From: Paramecium octaurelia | Lineage: Eukaryota > Ciliophora > Oligohymenophorea > Peniculida > Parameciidae | Direction of reading: 5' to 3' | Length of the DNA: 31,024 nt | NCBI GenBank assembly: GCA_905182995.1 | Contig: CAJJDP010000116.1 | Span: 349,617-380,640 of the forward strand | Part shown: in pieces, positions 12,015 to 22,067 of the stretch | Position numbering within the stretch: position 1 is the first letter of the stretch | Layout: every line of letters begins with the position of its first letter | Program-made: the position numbers and the translations under genes | The notes under the pieces: generated by a model | Told to the model about the DNA's origin: nothing | Databases searched by the model: none | The model's input: the letters and a program-made list of their open reading frames with translations, nothing else

Positions 12015-13685
12015 TTCATTGATGACTCTAATTAACTACAATTTGGAGATATTGCTATTAGAAATTGTCTTACCTAACTTAGTATCATATCAAATGGTCA
12101 AAAATTTCGCCCTTTAAAACTTCCTTCTTTACCCCCCTTAAATACGCTTGATATAACCGAGCTACAAAGAAGGATGTCACGAAATAAAGCAATTAGCTTT
12201 GATGGCGTATCTGACAATTTTATTAGGAATTGTAAAAATGTCCATATTTTTTGTGATATATGGAAATAATCTACAATTGAAACCAACTACGCATGCTGTA
12301 GAGCAAGACTAGTACCCTTAAACAAGGTTTTCCCCGATATCCCTACTAAAACTTAGTTTCGACCTATTACAATTCTAAGTCCCCTATTTAAGCTGCTTGA
12401 ATTAAGATTTCTGCCAAGACTATAACAATATTTGTCCACTCGCTTATCTAAAGGTCAAGCAGGATTCATTCCTGGTTCATCTACTCAAATAAATATCATC
12501 AGACTCTTAAATACTTTAACTGGTTACAAGAAATAGGATAAAATGGATTGCATCTTTATTGATTTTAGCAATGCCTTCAATAGCATAAATAGATAAAGAC
12601 TATTTAATATTTTATCTGCTAAATCAATTTTGGATGGCATCGAAATAAAATTCCTTAATCACCTCTATACAAATCTCCATTATATTTGCCCATAAATGAA
12701 TACCACATTTTACTTCTAAAACGGTGTTCCTCAAGGATCTCCACTGTCTCCCGCACTTTTTAATATATATCTTGAAGATTTTTTAGCTTCATTAAAACAA
12801 AACTGTAATTTTAATTATACTTCCTATGAATTTGCGGACGACATTGTAATTATTATTGCTCATAGAAATATCCAATCCTTTTTATAAAAGTTGGTTTTAA
12901 TTTCTGAAGAATATGAACTTAGATTAAACTAGAAAAAATGTGGAATCTTTTTCATCCAAAATCATAAGCGCTGTTAATATAACAATATATAAGGATTTCC
13001 TATTGTGAAATCTTATAAATACCTCGGAATAAATATATTGAACAATGGAAAAATAAGTCTATAGCTTGATAAAGTAGAATAAACTCTAAAATTTTTAAGT
13101 GGAAAGTTGCTATGGGTTTCTTAAAAACTTAATTGGAAGCAGAAATATTAATTATTCTAAACTTTTCTCCTTCCACACATACTCTATATTTGTCCTTCAA
13201 TCCCAACCTAGAAATACAAAAACATATTTCAACGCTTATAAAAATTATATAAATCTAGCTTTAAAAAGGTTTGTGGATTTCCTAAATGCTTACCTAACGA
13301 ATTTTTAGATTTGATATTACCCCCTCTAGAACTTCTTATAGCAAAGCATACAAATAAGGTTATCAGTAGGATGAACAACGGAAACTTTGGTTAAACTACT
13401 TTTATCAATAATTACTTTAACGAGATAGAAGAAATGAATTAAAATTCAATATACAAATTTCTCCCCAATAATTTTAATTAGCTGTTCTACCTGTACCCTA
13501 AAATCTGTAGGACCCACTAATGTAATCTTTCATACCGCCATATAATAAATTTCCATTCCAATTTCCATATTTCAGAGTTTTTAATAAATCTAAGAGGCAT
13601 CTTCAATAATAATTAGTAAATACAATAACCAAAAAACTAATGTAATAGATTGGAAAAAATAATTGCAAAGCTTTTAACTGAATGA
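12015..13685 (+). CDS. Non-LTR retrotransposon reverse transcriptase (5' end in gap)
   Basis: One frame is open from the gap edge to the TGA at 13683-13685 (556 codons) only when TAA/TAG are Gln. Non-LTR reverse transcriptase blocks appear in order. A VPLNK then FRPITILSPLFKLLE stretch (about 12312-12405) is the conserved finger region. GQAGFIPGSSTQINI starts at 12453. FIDFSNAFNSINR (about 12555) is the first catalytic Asp block. NGVPQGSPLSPALFNIYL (about 12720) follows. FADD at 12831-12842 is the catalytic Tyr/Phe-x-Asp-Asp motif. SYKYLGI (about 13010) starts the thumb-side block. A C-terminal Cys/His cluster (ICRTHQC, then H) lies near 13500. All catalytic Asp residues are present and there is no internal TGA, so this part looks intact or recent, unlike the flanking fragments. 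The enzyme copies element RNA into DNA at the target site. The clade cannot be fixed by eye. Confidence 0.93.
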
Positions 13686-13710
13686 TTGAGTTATTTTTAT
13701 GTTAAATAGA

Positions 13711-13727
13711 ATAATAATAATAATAAT
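13711..13727 (+). repeat. (TAA)n run after the reverse transcriptase stop
   Basis: Five to six ATA/TAA units lie 25 bp downstream of the stop codon. Their position and unit are compatible with the 3' simple-repeat tail of an I-like LINE, but such runs are also common in AT-rich DNA. Confidence 0.55.
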
Positions 13728-13733
13728 TAAAAT

Positions 13734-16014
13734 ATGAAGTCATCCAAGCTAAGCATATAATATATAGATGAGGATTAATTCCCAGATAAGGACCCAATCA
13801 TAGCTGCAGAATCTAAAAGATGTTTCATTTATTATTGGATGATCTTAATGTTTACATCATGTCTTCTTACATAAGTCGTTGATAACTTAGAGTCTTACTA
13901 CAGAGATCAAGGTATACCTGATCCAACTTGTACAAAAAACTGGTCTGAGTTTAATTTTTGTAACTAGGGGAAGATTAAATTAATGATTGAAGGATGAAGA
14001 AAGGTAGATAAAATCTAAATCAAGGAGCTAATCAAGGGAGATATACAGTGAGGTTCTAGGATTCTAGAGAAACACATCTAAGGTTAAAATAATAAGCAAC
14101 TAAGAAATCCGATAATGAAAGAGAAAATGTCAGACGCAGATACAGTGAAGAGCTAACAATGTTTCTAAAATGAAAATAGACTCTTTAGGTGGAATAGTAG
14201 TAGAAGAAAAAACGTGTATGACTTCACCCAGTACCTAAAAATTTATCACACTTGGAAGGAGAAATTAATGGCTTACTTTTTGCAGTGGATTTCTTATTAA
14301 TAGCATCAGACATGTAAGTTTTTTTAAGGAACACCATTTACCATGCATTGTGATAATAAGAAGTAAATTAGAACCTGGTTAAGGCACTCTATTTTAGAAG
14401 AAACTAGACGACAATAAAGAGATAAAAGAGGAATTCTAAGGTCTATTGAGATTCAGCATAGACGATATCGTGATGTGTCCGTTGTGTTCCTTTAGCTTCA
14501 ATTGGAATGAGATATTCAGCACTCCTATCTAATCTCATTGTCAATGAAATTGTAAAGCTATCTACTTACCATTTAAGTTTTTCATTCTGTAAAATATTAC
14601 AACAAAAGCCAAATCATATTTAGAGCTTAGTAAGCAATCTTTTTAGTGTGTATAATTTTGTAATCAATTGTTGTGTGACAATAGAGCAAAGAGTGCATAC
14701 TTAGTTGTCATATAGAAGAATTCATCCCTATTGGTTGAGTAAGTTAAACTGAAACTATTATAATGTTTCAGGTGACACAATAGATTTAGCAATAAATTCT
14801 CAATAAATAACTTAGCATGTTATAAGAATCCCGAATTCAAGCAAGATAAAGAGCCACATTGACAAAGAACTGAAAGTAAAGGAGAAGATGAGTATTCATT
14901 CGGATCAACGTTGAGTACATTAATTACTTTTTGAAAGAGAATAAGATGTAGTTAATGAGGAATTTTCATAAAAGACAAAATGAATCAAACATGAAGGATC
15001 AGTTCTGCATTAATTGCAAGCAAGTACCATAATTATTACACTACATGAGATTAGGATGCTATAGTTATAAATAGGTTTTATTAAAGTAAAAAATTTGTAG
15101 CAATTACATATGAATCAGCATTGATGGCACAAGCAGTATTGGAATTTTAACATTTATCAAATTATTAGTGCTTTTATTCGAGCGAGCAATGCAAGTGAAA
15201 AATTGAATATTTAAATGATCAAACAATACTAGGAACTGGATCACTCTCTTAATTATATTTAGAGAAATATTTTCAACAGATAGAGTAAAATAAAAAGATT
15301 ATATACCAATTGCAATTTTCATTTTAGCACTCCTTCCCAACATATCATATTGATCTACATATCAAATAGTTAAACAACTTTCACTAGTTGTAGATGATAT
15401 CTAATATGATTTTTTTATATAACTTCATTTAAGAGCATCACAGGTTCAAGAATATTAAAAGAATTTGATGCTATATATTTACTTAAAACCAAATAAATTC
15501 ACTTATAATAGGGACTAAATTTGATTGAAATATCAGCTCGCCTATTACAGGTTGCATACGAATTAGTATTGGGATAGAAAGCCTCTTTTGTTAAGCATGG
15601 CATTGCTGACAAAGATTTATATGGCCTAAGCATTTATGAATTTTTACTATTTAGAAGATTTATATAATAGCGTGATATAAAGAGGATGTAGGAAGGAGAT
15701 CTAAAGAGAAAATAGGAAGAGCTGAATAAGTAAATGGTTAAGGGAATGACAAAAGGGGTTTAGTTTAGATATGAGAAATTGTATTACTAAAAGTGAGATT
15801 TATTTCAAAGTGATTAATGGAGAAGTAGTAACAAAAGAAGACCAAGAAATTCGGAGAATTTTAATGAGTTTAGAGATGATAAGATAGAATAGGTGATCTT
15901 AATTAAACCAGGTGTAACTTGTATCATTATTTAGTTGTAAATTGCTTAGAGGAGGCTGAACTACTTAATGAAATTGTTGATAAATTTTCTGCTGCTGAGT
16001 TTATGGTTACTTGA
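13734..16014 (+). pseudogene. Unidentified, heavily mutated coding block with Cys/His clusters
   Basis: This purine-rich stretch of higher GC begins 48 bp after the reverse transcriptase stop. Open pieces in ciliate code: 13734-13997 (87 residues from an ATG; a later part of that frame would continue if two TGA codons were Trp); about 14222-14351; 14338-14775, crossing one TGA at 14545; about 14776-14931; about 14919-15110; 15124-15390; 15410-15796; and a last piece ending at TGA 16012-16014. A CPLC cluster (about 14475) followed by His-Cys, and a CINC cluster (about 15000) followed by His and Cys, look like zinc-binding fingers. The 15410-15796 piece is the best preserved, with a charged helical stretch rich in Lys, Arg, Gln and Glu. 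This could be a transposon-encoded protein, but I see no DDE, tyrosine-recombinase or helicase signature I can defend. The repeated frame changes are not explained by tiny introns, so I call it decayed. Confidence 0.5.
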
Positions 16015-16146
16015 ATTTGTAATAAACATAGTTAAAATTCATTTTTTCCTTCAGTAAAGGCTATTGAGTAATATGCTCGAAACTTTAGGATATTTCTTTA
16101 AGTAGTTTATTTCAAAATTATATAAATAAATTATTTATTTTTGATT

Positions 16147-16325
16147 TTCAGGTCTTCAACCATTGTTGATAAGAAGATTATTTTCAGCAAAATTTATGAT
16201 AACTATTCCTCATATTAAATTATTCAAAAACATAGGCCAGCTCAACGGACTTGACCTTCGAACATTTGTTCATAGATTAAATTATTACGAAAATAAAGTT
16301 ACTCATTTTTGGAGCATTCAGGTAA
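16147..16325 (+). other. Exon-like coding island, unidentified
   Basis: A GC-richer stretch of about 180 bp sits between very AT-rich flanks. It is open in one plus-strand frame, with a protein-like run containing GQLNGLDLRTFVHRLNYYE. It is preceded by tgattttcag and followed by cag|gtaaga, so both sides resemble splice sites. The frame also stays open into the AT-rich DNA downstream. It could be the remnant of an ordinary gene or the tail of the decayed block to its left. No family is recognised. Confidence 0.35.
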
Positions 16326-16559
16326 GATCCTAAATAATGATTTTAATTAAATATGAATTTGATATTGATTAAATTTTAAAAAGTTCCAATAAATCCTTAA
16401 TACTGCTATTTGGTTTTCTTGCTTTTATTCACTTTATTACAGCTTTTAAAATAATTTCTGATAGTTAAAATGTTAGAATATTTTCTTCTATTTTTATTTA
16501 AATAAATTAGTATTTGGTATTACTTTAGAATATCTAATGATTATTTTATATTGTTAATA

Positions 16560-17780
16560 TTATCATTTTAATGTCCTTTTTAAAATAGAGTCGCTGCCTT
16601 TTACAATTCAAAGTATTTAGTTCTAGGGAATTTTTTCATTTTCAATCAATTATTTTAGATCTTTTAGTAATTATTCTTTATCCAATGTTTAAATGGATTT
16701 TTTTTTAAATAATAAAGGTTTATTAGAATTGTTCTGCAATGAACTTCTCACTAACTTCATTCTTTATCTAATTGTAGTTCCTTCTCTTCTAAGATATTTA
16801 GTTTAATAATTCTGTATTTTTTTTAATTTGCATTCCTTTTTTCCAGATTATGCGTTGTATTCCTTCCATTATTTATCCACACATTCAAAATTGTTCGTGA
16901 TTTAATTTATGGGTTCTCAGAAATACTATCAAAACAGACTAATCTATTTTCTATTTTCTTTTTATGCGAATCCCTATCGTAATAGTTTCTTTTTTCATTA
17001 CTACAAATTCTACTTAAATTCTGTCCTTTCTATTATAAAAAATTAAGATAATTCAACTTTTTTTGTCAGTTATCAAGTGGAAAAGTTCAATTAGATTATT
17101 TTTCATGAAATCTGTAATTTTTTTTTAAACCCCTAAGGCATATGAAAATTCAAAAGAATGCAATAATTTATCAAATTATCTCGAGATTTTCATTAATAAG
17201 CATATCATCCTCTTATAATTTAATTGATTTCTATTAATCTTTGAAATATAATTGTGATAATTATTGTATATCTTCAAAGTAATTTAAGTATAAATCCCAA
17301 TCTTATAATTCTCATTATTATTTTTAAATTGGAAACCTGTAATATTTATTGATGATTCTTTAAAAGGAGTCATCAATAGATTAATAGATTGTTTGAAGTT
17401 CATAATTTAATCTTAAATATTTATAATTATTGAGTCTTGCTTAATTCTCATTAATTTAATCTCCTTCTAAGGGCTTTTCAATTTATATGTTTAACAATTA
17501 AATAGTATCGCTTTCAAATATGATCTTCACTTTCAATTATAATATAAGTTTTAATTGATAAGTAAATCATAAATTTATTACAAATATCTATAGGAACTCT
17601 TATTTATTGAATTTTGACCTTTGATTACTCTATAGTCGTCACAGAAATTTAGTTTTTATTTTATCAACTAAACATTTACCGCAATAAAATGAATCTGTGA
17701 CTTATTTGGATAAATCGAAATCAACAAATCCAATTCTAAATTATTGATTTTGTATATTTTTTCTTATTGTTCTTGTGATA
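16560..17780 (-). pseudogene. Decayed copy of the coiled-coil/SPRY gene (N-terminal half only)
   Basis: The DNA aligns along its length with 27300-28370, the 5' half of the coiled-coil/SPRY-type gene. Shared landmarks include gtattccttccattattta (16869; 27574), the attgagtcttgc stretch (17429; 28160) and a Cys-Gly-Lys-Cys-Leu-Val codon block (about 17670; about 28290). The N-terminal Cys-x2-Cys remains, but TGA codons follow soon after it (for example after Lys-Phe-Leu near 17640) and several indels shift the frame. Similarity fades near 16560, before the second coiled coil and the SPRY-like domain, so the copy is 3'-truncated. It lies on the same strand as the intact WD40 gene and about 1.3 kb 5' of it in window coordinates, mirroring the other SPRY/WD40 pair. 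Confidence 0.75.
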
Positions 17781-17899
17781 TCTGTCATTTAAAAAATTCA
17801 TTTTATTATTAGAATTATTATTATCTATTTTTTCATTTAATAAACCTTTCTATATTAAGAATTAACTCTGATACTATTACTTATAATAATAACAGAATA

Positions 17900-19020
17900 T
17901 ATTATAAGTTTAAGAGATTGCAATAAAGATTGTGAAGACTAAAGCTAGAAGAAGAAGTAAATTTAAACACAACAACGTAAAATATTTTACCCAAAGAATG
18001 TTCAAAATTTTCAAATTACCTAACTATGTGAGATATTAATGATAGCTGAAATCACGAAACCATTATCTCTTGAGATAAATAATATTAATGTTAGTTTTAT
18101 TCTTATTAATAATGCAGGTAAATGCAAAGTTTTTGAATTTGAATTGCTTTAGTATTATCAACTATATAATTTAATAATCTTTCAACTTTAAGTTTTCGAT
18201 GGTTGGATTTTGCATGATCTTGCTTCAATTGAATACTCGCCTCATCATTTTAGTACATTTTGGTGAATTAAATAATCTCAAAATGTAATTTTACATAAAG
18301 TATAGATATATTATAACTCCATCAATTATTAAATTGCTGCTAAATCAATTATAACTGCATGTCAAACTTAATCTGTTGAAGAATCTCTCCTACGGTTTAC
18401 TCAGCATCCTTTGATTATGAAAACTTTCTATATGGAAATTGATAATGCTAAATGAAATAGTTGAGTTTTTCTTAGAAGTATTATTATTGAGCTTTCCTCA
18501 TATCATAAAGAGCTTGAGGAGAGCTGATTTTTCAACATTTTCATAAACTTAATCAATTGTGGTACAATCATAAATAGTAACTATGACTCTTAATAATCAA
18601 TGGATCATGATTACAAATTAATATAGTAAGAACTTTGATCAAAAAAAATTTAACTTACTATTGATTTAGAAATTTAGAAATTTTATTGCATCCATAAATA
18701 TTTAGCAGAGGAATAAAATTTCTTTGAATTTGAACATTTAAAAAGTCCTAATAATTCTAGATTTTGAAATTAAAGTAAGAATGGAAATTGATAGGCATAG
18801 CATATTTCAAATTAATTAAGAACCCACTGTCATAACTTTAGAGATGAGAGGAATTATTGATTACTGTTATAGCCTTAAAATTAAAGAATGGAACGAGTAG
18901 TTTAATGTAAAAATATTAGAAGTAGAAAGAAAAGTCTCTTTTGTAAGAGAATATGTTTATGTAGGCTACTAAATAAACTTATTTTTAGAATTGCAAATTT
19001 ATTGTGAAATTAAATAGCTT
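17900..19020 (+). pseudogene. Plus-strand coding-like fragments, unidentified (weak)
   Basis: Frames in ciliate code with mixed composition occur at 18039-18266 (75 residues from an ATG), about 18320-18460, about 18470-18620, about 18650-18770 and about 18770-19020, separated by frame shifts and TGA. No domain is recognised. They run convergently toward the end of the WD40 gene. A worn mobile-element gene is one possibility, and chance open frames are another. Confidence 0.22.
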
Positions 19021-19075
19021 CTTTATGAGATTTTTAGAAGAAACTAAATAAAAAATATAAATAATCTATAATTGT

Positions 19076-20635
19076 TCATTTATTTAATAATTCATATGTT
19101 GAATATGCTTAATTTTTCCTATTCCAATACACCAAATATTGTCCATTGTTTGTAATTGTTCCATATATACCATATGCTTCACAATTCAATTATTCATCAA
19201 TTTTATACTTACCATCATTAATTTCTCTAATGATATAAATATATGACTTATGTCTTACTACTATTAAATTGCGATCCTTATTATAAATAATTGGAAAACG
19301 ATATTCATCATTGGTTCGATTATTTGCAATTAATTGAATTGTCTTTTCCTAATTTTCTTTAAAGACTTCATGTTTTAATTCAAATACATAAAATTTATCT
19401 ATTTGCTATTCACCAGTTATCCAAATAAATTAATTCTCTTTAATAAAATGAACTTTTGAACCACAGTCTTAAATTGATTATTTAACAAAATATTTAAATT
19501 CAAATTTATCTTTTACTCTTTGCTTTTCCCAAATAATTATTTAATTCTATCCTTATGCAAATGAAACCAATTAATTTTCTGATTAATTTAAACTTAATGA
19601 TAAAACAGAATTATTATGTTTATCCAAAGAATACAGAAATGTCAATTTACTTTTATTAAACTCAACCTTCCAAACTTTAATTGATTTGTCAAAACTTCCA
19701 GAAAAAAGTAAATCTTCATTTAAATTCAATATAATACACATAACAACATCTGTATGTTATTAATAAGGTTCTGAACAAAACCAATCATTGTTGTTCAATT
19801 ATTGCCAGCATCTCAATGTTTTGTCTTAAGAGCCTGAAATAAAAAAATTCTATTTTTTACTGTAAACTAAACATTAAATCTAACAAGTGTGCCCTTACAA
19901 TGTTTTTATTAATTTGAATTTTCCATTTAGAAAACTCCATACCTTAATATCATTCTATTAGGTTGATACAATAATCGATCCAAATTAATCAAAAGCTATC
20001 GCATTGCATTATTCATTTTACTTAACAGATTAATCAATTAATTTTAATGTTATTTCATTTTTGTGTTATGAAAAATTTAATTAGTTGATGTTGATAATTT
20101 GTTATTTTATTTCTTTAAAGCTTAGCCTATTTTTATCTTGATTGTAATAATTTAAGTTATTACATAGCTTAGTTATCCAAGATGCATTAATATAATTAAT
20201 GAGTTTTAAACTAGAATCATAAATAATATCCTTGTTTTTAATAAAGTTATCTAATTCATCATAGAAACTGTATTATTAGAATTATTCTCTTTATGTCAAT
20301 AAATTTTAAATCCAACCTTCAATTATTCTCGTTAATGAATCAAATATTATCATGATATGTGTTCTTAATTCTTATGTATTTGTTTTGCAGGTTTGTAATT
20401 TTTGAATTATTTCTGAAGTAATACTTTCTAAATTGTTTAACTTTTTCTGGATACCATCTTCAATAATTTAGATTATTTTTTTTAATCCTATAGTCTTGGC
20501 CTCTGATTCAAAGCTTTCCATACATAAATTGCATAATAGTCTTTCTTTCTTGTCTAAATTTGGATCCAGCACAGCCAAATGAATTGGTTACATGTGTTTA
20601 TTTTAACAGCAGAAGTTTTTTTCGTTTTCTATCAT
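19076..20635 (-). CDS. Coiled-coil WD40-repeat protein with N-terminal Cys/His module
   Basis: An uninterrupted 519-residue frame runs from ATG 20635 to TGA 19076-19078, with many TAA/TAG codons read as Gln and no intron needed. Residues 9-38 hold CC...H...H...CNLC, a compact zinc-binding-like module. About 45-200 is charged and helical, probably coiled coil. From about 205 there are WD40 repeats, each ending in Trp: NAIAF...DIKVW, GH...SGSQDKTLRCW, H...SGSFDKSIKVW and H...QIIIW, then a degenerate one near FIWITG. The tail has IVVRHKSYIYIIREINDG. WD40 propellers act as protein-binding platforms; the partner is unknown. The start is chosen because it puts the Cys module at the N-terminus and the next in-frame ATG lies inside it. 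A second family member begins at 30623 on the same strand. The intact frame suggests selection or recent duplication. Confidence 0.93.
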
Positions 20636-20906
20636 TTTAGGTTTTAACATTTAATTAAAATAATATAATTTATAGATTGAGTTCCAACGAATTTAATTCT
20701 ATTGTAGTTTTTTGTGTAAAAATATGTAAATGGGACGTAATTAAATGGCCGCTTCAACTTAAAATGTAATTACTATTAAAGCTTCTTTGTAGTTCTACAA
20801 TACGAATATTCCGGTAAAACAAGTGCTTATTGCAATTATAAAATTATATATCAAACAATTAAATAGCAAAAAAATATCATTTTTTTCTATTAAAACAAAA
20901 GCAGCA

Positions 20907-21074
20907 ATGAGAGACTAAGGACCATCCAAAAAAGAAATAGAGTTTTTAGATTCACTATATCTTCCATATTAATCAATGTAGATTTGCCTTGAGATGATTC
21001 AAGGTATCAATGAAAATAGCAGAGAGACAGGATTAAAGGAAAGGATATCTAAGACTCACTGGTTAGAGGAATGA
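20907..21074 (+). CDS. Small unidentified open frame (weak)
   Basis: An ATG at 20907 opens 55 codons to a TGA at 21072-21074, with a charged, mixed composition (Glu, Lys, Arg, Ser, Gly) in a locally GC-richer patch. It is divergent from the WD40 gene, whose start lies 271 bp away. It may be a 5' exon of the larger frame at 21116, but no splice pair joining them cleanly was found. Confidence 0.25.
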
Positions 21075-21115
21075 AGCAATCAATATAAGTGATGTCAGTA
21101 ATACGTTGTGAATGA

Positions 21116-22067
21116 ATGAAGCAATAAAGGGGATTTATTTTACAATTTCAAATTAAAAATTTAAGATCAGAAAAATTTATAAATGAAAGGGCCGAATGTA
21201 ATCATTAAATTTTTGTTTGGAAGAATGAGGACAAATACCTAATAGACTAGGAGTCGCAACGACCCATACTGCGCGATTCAAAGTTTGTAAGAATTCAGAG
21301 GTATTTTGGTATTTAATTGAGTGTTGAAAATTATTAACTAAGTCTACGATGCTTAATTTGACACAAAAATTATCCAACCAATTGAAGAATTGAAGGAGTA
21401 AACTTGGTTTAAGCATGGAGCTTCATCACAATCTGACAGCATAGGTTAAGGAATGGATTCCTGTATTTTACTACTAAAGGGAGACCCACCTTTATTCCGT
21501 AATTTCTTTTGGGTGCATAAAACTAGTAGAATTGTTTTCAATCTCAAGCTACACTCTTTTGATCAATAATCGACTTCTCAAAATACAACCATAATCCTCT
21601 TAATATCAGTAGTGTAACAGAAATATTTTTCTAATTAGCAATACTCTAACTCTTTTCTCTAATTTAAATAAATTTTTTTTGACAAAAAGATCCTAAAATA
21701 CTGGAATTTTTATTATTGCTCAAGAAAAATATTTTCAAAAGATTTTCCATTATTAGTTTTAATTCTTAAATACTCTTAAGTAAGTGATGCATCCTTTAAA
21801 TGTATACTATTTTGTGCTGAGGGGGTTCAAGCAGATAGTCAAACTATTCTCGAAAAAATATAGGTTTATATATAATCAACTATTTGTAGTAAAGGGATTG
21901 AATTGAATTTAAAATTAACAAGTTTAAAAACATTAAATTAGAATAGAAAATATTTAATTTATAGAACTTACAACCATCAATTAATCTTCTCCTTAGTGGA
22001 GCTAAAATCTTTAACGTTAAAAAAATATGAACATTTTTAAAACTATTTTTCTTTAGTCACATTTTGA
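21116..22067 (+). CDS. Unidentified two-exon gene candidate, about 305 residues
   Basis: Exon 1 (21116-21308, from an ATG) has a mixed, charged composition with Cys, Trp and Arg. A possible 34-nt intron (21309-21342, GTATTT...CTAAG) joins it to a frame open to the TGA at 22065-22067. The product would be 305 residues, and its first half is more protein-like than its second, which drifts into a Phe/Ile/Leu/Asn/Lys-rich composition. No domain or signal peptide is recognised. It is divergent from the WD40 gene at 20635. The second frame is long (about 249 codons), but such frames arise by chance in this DNA, so the main support is composition near 21120-21520 and a plausible intron. An alternative is a pseudogene whose true reading ends near 21550. 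Confidence 0.35.

Larger units (their letters stand above)
10716..13729 (+). mobile_element. Non-LTR (LINE-type) retrotransposon, damaged and gap-containing
   Basis: The core is a reverse transcriptase of non-LTR type (see 12015-13685). Upstream, same-strand coding fragments at about 10744-10925, 10916-11083 and 11216-11557, and the frame 11412-11661 running into the gap, are probably the worn part of the same polyprotein. They are separated by frame shifts and TGA codons. No apurinic-type endonuclease motif was found; it may lie in the 353-bp N gap or be lost. A (TAA)n run 25 bp after the stop resembles the simple-repeat tails of some LINE clades. No LTRs, terminal inverted repeats or target-site duplication were identified, so both ends are approximate. 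Confidence 0.7.

Noticed and set aside
11510..12117. Open frames spanning the N gap on both strands
   Set aside because: They are open only because Ns contain no stops; only the plus-strand RT phase on the right side is supported by motifs.
12098..12286. Minus-strand 62-codon frame
   Set aside because: It is antisense to the reverse transcriptase gene.
13099..13308. Plus-strand 69-codon frame in standard code
   Set aside because: It is out of phase with the reverse transcriptase, which reads straight through this region.
8431..16014. A code in which TGA also means Trp
   Set aside because: The reverse transcriptase and WD40 genes avoid TGA completely and end at it, so TGA is a stop in this genome; in-frame TGAs elsewhere are better read as decay.
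13734..16014. A named transposase (DDE, piggyBac-like or tyrosine recombinase)
   Set aside because: Cys clusters and same-strand position are suggestive, but no catalytic motif could be placed with confidence.
21177..21416. Minus-strand 79-codon frame in standard code
   Set aside because: It has a plausible composition, but it is antisense to the plus-strand candidate at 21116, which continues further and has an intron-like break. Not decisive.
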